This document shows positions 14,340-17,706 of a stretch of 17,706 nt of DNA, piece by piece. The DNA is taken from assembly GCA_900752475.1 (NCBI GenBank), contig CAADVJ010000166.1, positions 1-17,706 on the forward strand, read 5' to 3'. Each line of letters starts with the position of its first letter. Within the stretch, counting starts at the first letter, position 1. This stretch comes from an uncultured Collinsella sp. GTDB lineage: Bacteria > Actinomycetota > Coriobacteriia > Coriobacteriales > Coriobacteriaceae. A program made the position numbers and the translations under genes. Under the pieces are notes generated by a model. The model was not told the origin of the DNA, searched no databases, and was given only the letters and a program-made list of their open reading frames with translations.

Positions 14340-14424
14340 CCAAGTGCGGCAGATCGGCCCGAAAGAGGAGCGCCGCGTACTTTGGTACGCAAGCGACGAA
14401 TGAGCGCCGAGGTGCCGTGCTTGG
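14340..14424. repeat. Large structured element inside the pheS-pheT spacer
   Basis: The outer arms at 14340-14351 and 14413-14424 pair over 12 bases (two G-T wobbles). After a GA/GG internal loop, TCGGC (14354-14358) pairs with GCCGA (14406-14410). Inside is a perfect hairpin, GCGTAC-TTTG-GTACGC (14375-14390). pheS and pheT are usually adjacent, so this 85-base element may be an inserted palindromic repeat. The T-run expected of a terminator is missing on both strands. The rest of the 14253-14436 spacer holds a short CCTGC/GCAGG hairpin (14277-14294) and the pheT ribosome binding site. Confidence 0.65.
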
Positions 14425-14436
14425 GCAAGCCGCAGC

Positions 14437-15513
14437 CTAGAACTGATTCAAGAAGCGCATATCACCCGTCATGAGAGTTCTGAGGTCGGGCAGGTCGTAG
14501 CGCAGTGCCGCGACGCGCTCGGCGCCAATGCCAAAGGCGAAGCCGGTGTACTTCTCGGGATCGATGCCGCAGTTAATCAGGACGTTGGGGTGGACCATGC
14601 CGCAGCCCAGGATCTCGATCCAGCCGCTGTGCTTGCAGAAGTTGCAGCCCTTGCCGCCGCAGACGTGGCAGCTCACGTCCACCTCGCAGGAAGGCTCGGT
14701 GAAGGGGAAGAAGTGCGGGCGGTAACGCGTCTTGCGGTCCTCGCCAAACATGCACTTAACAAAGTAGTCGAGCGTGCCCTTGAGGTCACCAAAGGTGATG
14801 CCCTCGTCGACGACTAGGCCCTCGATCTGGTTGAACTGCGGCAGGTGGCAGGCGTCGGCCGTGTCGGGACGGTAGACGGTGCCCGGGCAGATCATGTAGA
14901 TGGGCGGCTTCTGCGACTCCATGGTGTGGATCTGCACGCCCGAGGTCTGGGTGCGCAGCAGCACGTCGGACTCACCGTGAGCGTGAGCCTCGGGATGCGC
15001 GACGCTGCCGGGGTTGTTGTCGACCACATAGAACGTGTCGCGAGCCGAGCGGCTCGGGTGATCCATGGGCGCGTTGAGCGCGGTGAAGTTGTAGTAGGAG
15101 GTATCGACCATGGGGCCGGACTCGACGGTGTAGCCGATGCCGCAGAAGATGTCCTCGGCCTCCTCGATGATCTGCTTGATCAGGTGCTGGTGACCGATCT
15201 GCGGACGGATGCCCGGCAGCGTGATATCGACGGCCTCGTGCTCGAGCGCATGCTTGAGGGCGGCAGCCTTCATCTCGGTGGTGCGCTCGTCGAGCATGCC
15301 CTCGATCAGCTGGCGCATCTCGTTGGCGCGCTTGCCCATCATGGGACGATCCTCGGGGGCGAGCTTGCCCATCATGCGCATCAGGCCAGTGATGCGGCCC
15401 TTGCGGCCGAGCAGCTCAACGCGCGCGGCCTCGAGCTTTGCGGCGTCGTCGGCGCCTGCGACGAGCTCCTTGGCCTCTTCCTCGAGTTTGACCAGTTCAT
15501 CAATCAGACTCAT
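14437..15513 (-). CDS. pheS: Phenylalanine-tRNA ligase alpha subunit
   Basis: This 358-aa protein is the catalytic class II subunit. The N-terminal coiled coil (MSLIDELVKLEEEAKELV onward, about 1-85) grips the tRNA. Catalytic motif 2 is visible as LLRTQTSGVQIHTM and motif 3 as GFAFGIGAERVAALRYDL near the end. A CHVCGGKGCNFCKHSGW insert with two CxxC pairs may bind zinc, a feature I recall in some Gram-positive PheS. I chose the ATG at 15513 because AGGG lies five bases upstream and the length then matches the family. A longer frame from 15624 would translate the T-box terminator and is rejected. It is followed by pheT after 184 bases. Confidence 0.96.
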   Translation of the reverse strand: MSLIDELVKLEEEAKELVAGADDAAKLEAARVELLGRKGRITGLMRMMGKLAPEDRPMMGKRANEMRQLIEGMLDERTTEMKAAALKHALEHEAVDITLPGIRPQIGHQHLIKQIIEEAEDIFCGIGYTVESGPMVDTSYYNFTALNAPMDHPSRSARDTFYVVDNNPGSVAHPEAHAHGESDVLLRTQTSGVQIHTMESQKPPIYMICPGTVYRPDTADACHLPQFNQIEGLVVDEGITFGDLKGTLDYFVKCMFGEDRKTRYRPHFFPFTEPSCEVDVSCHVCGGKGCNFCKHSGWIEILGCGMVHPNVLINCGIDPEKYTGFAFGIGAERVAALRYDLPDLRTLMTGDMRFLNQF

Positions 15514-15598
15514 GTCTTCCCTTTCGTCTCTCGCGCATTCGCTTGCCGGGGCGACCGATGCCGCTTGGCGCTGCGAAAACGCGGCCCGGTTCGGTAAC

Positions 15599-15637
15599 AA
15601 AAAACCGCCCTCGGGCATGTGCATTGCCCAAGGACGG
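15599..15637 (-). terminator. T-box-controlled terminator in the pheST leader
   Basis: On the minus strand CCGTCCTTGGGCA pairs over 13 bases (two wobbles) with TGCCCGAGGGCGG across a seven-base loop and is followed by six T. It stands about 85 bases before pheS and just after the T-box sequence. It should form when tRNA-Phe is charged. Confidence 0.93.
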
Positions 15638-15883
15638 TTGATTTCCGCGGTACCACCTTGTTTGACCCGGCGGATGTCTGGCCCGCCGCGCCCACTCTGC
15701 GCCCCTTATCGCGAGGCTCACGGCTTCCCTACTGGGGCTTCGCCGCCGCTGGCCGCGCGCCCGTTGAGGTTGCTGCTCGGGAGTGAACGCTTGGCCCTTG
15801 CCACCGCAGGAAGGCTTGCAGCCCATGACCTTCCCTCTCTTGCCGGCGACGCGACGGGCAAAACCCTCTCCGTCAACGCATTG
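15599..15883 (-). promoter_or_regulatory. T-box leader (riboswitch) controlling pheST, candidate UUC specifier
   Basis: The minus strand carries the hallmark T-box AAGGTGGTACCGCGG (plus 15645-15659) directly before the terminator. T-box RNAs bind uncharged tRNA through a specifier codon in Stem I and through the tRNA CCA end, and then form an antiterminator. Upstream is a large Stem I region with a GGAAGG/CCTTCC distal arm. The sequence GCG-TTC-ACTCC offers a UUC Phe codon followed by A (plus 15785-15787), the expected context for the specifier. The gene served (pheS) agrees with UUC. The 5' limit is set by the predicted transcription start and is approximate. Low charging of tRNA-Phe should switch pheST on. 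Confidence 0.9.
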
Positions 15884-15889
15884 GGCTAT

Positions 15890-15898
15890 AGGATAACA
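15890..15898 (-). promoter_or_regulatory. Candidate extended -10 of the pheST promoter
   Basis: The minus strand reads TG-T-TATCCT, an extended -10 that would start transcription near 15883, just before the T-box Stem I. No good -35 is present at the usual distance (GGCGAT), so this is a weak call. The remaining bases to 16016 hold the upstream sequence of the divergent M32 gene, with no convincing promoter. Confidence 0.35.
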
Positions 15899-16016
15899 CA
15901 TTTCGCGAGCGCATCGCCGCGTTCCGTTTTGTTCGCGCTGGGTACAAGGCAGGTAGCTGTGCAAATTGGCCGCGCACCCGCCTGCGGCGCTCGGCCTGCG
16001 AGATTAAGGATACGGT

Positions 16017-17600
16017 ATGGGAAAGAAACTCGATAAGAAGGCCCAGGCCGCCGTGGCAAAGGCTGCCAGGGGCGTCAAGGCTGCTAAAGTCGACAAGGCC
16101 GTCAAAAAGTTCCGCAAACTCGAGGGCAAGCTGTGGACTCGCGAGTACCTGCTCAAGATTGCCGAGTTCGATGGAGCGACGATTGCTCCTGCCAACGGTG
16201 CTGCCGCCCGTGCCGACGCCATGGGCACGCTTGCCGGCGAGCATCACAAGCTACTGACCAGCGAGAAGTCCGTTGAGCTCGTACGCTCGTTAGCGCGCGA
16301 GACGGTTGCAGGCGGACACGTAGACGACCCGCAGCTGCTCGACGAGATCCGCGTGCTCGGCCGCGACCAGCGCGAGGCAAGCGTTATTCCTACCGAGGAG
16401 GCCGAGGCCTGGACCAGGCTCACCTGCGAGGCCGACGCCGTGTGGCACAAGGCCAAGACGGCCAACGACTGGGCGAGCTTTGAGCCCTATGTGGACAAGA
16501 TTGTGGGCCAGCTCAAGCATCAGGCCGAGCTTATGGACCCCAAGCGCGACCCATACGACGTTTGGCTCGACCAGTACGAGCGCGGTCTTTCCGCCAAGAG
16601 CTTCGATGCGTTTTGTGACGAGGTCAAGACGACGGTCGTGCCACTCGTGCACGCCATCGGCGAGCGCGGCCAGCAGCCCGATGCCGACTTTTTGCACGCC
16701 CGCGTGCCCGAGGCCGCCCAGCGCGCCATGAGCTTCGACCTGATGAAGCTCGTCGGCCTGAACCTGGACGACACCACACTTGCCTTTACCGAGCACCCGT
16801 TTAGCGAGGGCTTTGCCGTGGGTGACGCGCGCATCGCGACACACATCTACGAGGACGATTGCATCTCCAACGTCTACAGCATCATCCACGAGGCGGGGCA
16901 CACTATGTACGAGCTGGGCGTCAATCCCGCCTATGCGCGCACCTGTCTGGAGGGCGGCACCTCCATGGGCATCCACGAGAGCCAGAGCCGCTTCTTTGAG
17001 AACACCGTGGGCCGCAGCCGTGCCTTTATGGGACCGCTGCTCGAGGTGCTGCGCCGCCACGCACCCGAGGTCTACGGCAACGTCGACGAGGACACGCTCT
17101 ACCACGCCGTGAACATCGCGCAGCCTTCGCTGATCCGCACCGAGGCCGACGAGCTCACCTATCCGCTGCACGTTATGGTGCGCTACGAGATCGAGCGCAT
17201 GCTGTTTGCCGGCGAGGCCACGGCCAAGGACATCCCCGCGCTTTGGAATCGCTTTATGAATGAGTACCTGGGCATTCCCGTTCCCGACGACACGCACGGC
17301 TGCCTACAGGATACGCACTGGAGCGGCGGCTCGTTTGGCTACTTCCCCACGTATGCGCTGGGCAGTGCCTACGATGCCATGTTTGTGCCGGCCATGTGCC
17401 GCGACGGTGTCGACCTTAACGGCGCCTGCGCGAGCGGCGACCTGACACCTGTCCGCGCCTGGCTGGGCGAGCACATTTGGCAGTGGGGCCGCGCCAAGGA
17501 CGCGCCGGAGCTCATCAAGGGCGCGTGCGGCATGGCGTTCGATGCCCGCTACTACTGCAGCTACCTGCAGGACAAGTTCACCACGCTCTACGAGCTGTAA
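16017..17600 (+). CDS. M32 family metallocarboxypeptidase
   Basis: The product is 527 aa, close to the usual length for Thermus/Pyrococcus-type M32 carboxypeptidases, which remove C-terminal residues from peptides in the cytosol. The zinc site is HEAGH (H291, H295, with E292 catalytic) plus E321 in GIHESQSRFFEN. Further M32 signatures are IRTEADELTYPLHVMVRYEIE and DTHWSGGSFGYFPTYALG. The fold should be all-helical with a deep cleft. The first 40 residues are unusually Lys/Ala-rich (MGKKLDKKAQAAVAKAARG). The ATG at 16017 follows AAGGA by six bases. There is no signal peptide. The gene is divergent from pheST and monocistronic, with a strong terminator. A role in recycling peptides from protein breakdown is likely. 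Residue preference cannot be read from the sequence. Confidence 0.94.
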   Translation: MGKKLDKKAQAAVAKAARGVKAAKVDKAVKKFRKLEGKLWTREYLLKIAEFDGATIAPANGAAARADAMGTLAGEHHKLLTSEKSVELVRSLARETVAGGHVDDPQLLDEIRVLGRDQREASVIPTEEAEAWTRLTCEADAVWHKAKTANDWASFEPYVDKIVGQLKHQAELMDPKRDPYDVWLDQYERGLSAKSFDAFCDEVKTTVVPLVHAIGERGQQPDADFLHARVPEAAQRAMSFDLMKLVGLNLDDTTLAFTEHPFSEGFAVGDARIATHIYEDDCISNVYSIIHEAGHTMYELGVNPAYARTCLEGGTSMGIHESQSRFFENTVGRSRAFMGPLLEVLRRHAPEVYGNVDEDTLYHAVNIAQPSLIRTEADELTYPLHVMVRYEIERMLFAGEATAKDIPALWNRFMNEYLGIPVPDDTHGCLQDTHWSGGSFGYFPTYALGSAYDAMFVPAMCRDGVDLNGACASGDLTPVRAWLGEHIWQWGRAKDAPELIKGACGMAFDARYYCSYLQDKFTTLYEL

Positions 17601-17622
17601 GGCATAACCGACACGCCAACGC

Positions 17623-17661
17623 AAAGGGGCGCCGCGGGTTGGTTCCGCGGCGCCCCTTTTT
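17623..17661 (+). terminator. Strong rho-independent terminator of the M32 gene
   Basis: GGGGCGCCGCGG pairs perfectly over 12 bases with CCGCGGCGCCCC across a seven-base loop and is followed by five T. It starts about 25 bases past the stop codon. The last 45 bases of the window contain only a G-run (17687-17693) and a T-run (17698-17705). Confidence 0.95.
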
Positions 17662-17706
17662 CATCTAAGCCAGAGACCCGGGGCCAGGGGGGGTTGCTTT
17701 TTTTTC

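Noticed and set aside
15514..15624. Longer pheS start at 15624
   Set aside because: It would translate the T-box terminator and add 37 residues foreign to PheS. The ATG at 15513 has a good ribosome binding site.
15500..15964. 154-codon minus-strand frame covering the pheST leader
   Set aside because: The region is a T-box RNA. The frame runs through its stems and terminator and has no ribosome binding site.
1..17706. CRISPR array, tRNA or rRNA gene, insertion sequence, phage gene
   Set aside because: No spaced identical repeats, no cloverleaf with TTCGA-type arm, no transposase or integrase motif was seen on either strand.

Overview
The window looks like chromosomal DNA of a high-GC, Gram-positive anaerobe. 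The best guess is Collinsella or another member of the Coriobacteriia. This rests on high GC at third codon positions, GTG and TTG starts behind good Shine-Dalgarno sites, a T-box in front of pheST, and an ECF-type metal importer. The assignment comes from gene content and style, not from a database match. It is mostly a housekeeping region with no prophage, insertion sequence, CRISPR array, rRNA or tRNA gene.

Layout, left to right. Positions 1-1406 (minus) hold the start of an operon that runs off the left edge: a SAF-domain, CpaB/RcpC-like membrane protein overlapping by one base a protein that may be the N-terminal half of a CpaE/TadZ-like factor. This suggests Tad/Flp pilus assembly. Positions 1607-2843 (minus) hold rsgA and its terminator. 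Positions 2886-3111 are a non-coding block with a partly duplicated terminator and a large palindrome. Positions 3123-5804 (minus) encode a Ca2+-type P2 ATPase. A 442-nt divergent intergenic region rich in dyads separates it from pyk (6247-7707, plus), which ends in a strong terminator. Positions 7910-8770 (minus) encode a zinc-dependent phospholipase C family protein.

Positions 8839-11553 (minus) are a three-gene ECF importer, cbiM(N)-cbiQ-cbiO. A promoter and a dyad, GTGTTAC-N14-ATAACAC, lie in front of it. The dyad resembles the NikR operator, so nickel is a likelier substrate than cobalt. Positions 11799-15513 (minus) are pheT and pheS, separated by an unusual 184-nt structured spacer and preceded by a complete T-box leader (about 15599-15883) with a candidate UUC (Phe) specifier. 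Positions 16017-17600 (plus) encode an M32 metallocarboxypeptidase, followed by a strong terminator.

The genes are independent units: translation (pheST, rsgA), glycolysis (pyk), ion and metal transport (Ca2+ ATPase, ECF importer), peptide turnover (M32) and surface appendage assembly (Tad-like). No clearly new multi-gene system is present. The most interesting content is regulatory and non-coding: the NikR-like operator with an overlapping terminator and promoter, the T-box, helically phased repeats at the Tad-like promoter, the duplicated half-terminator, and two large structured intergenic elements.
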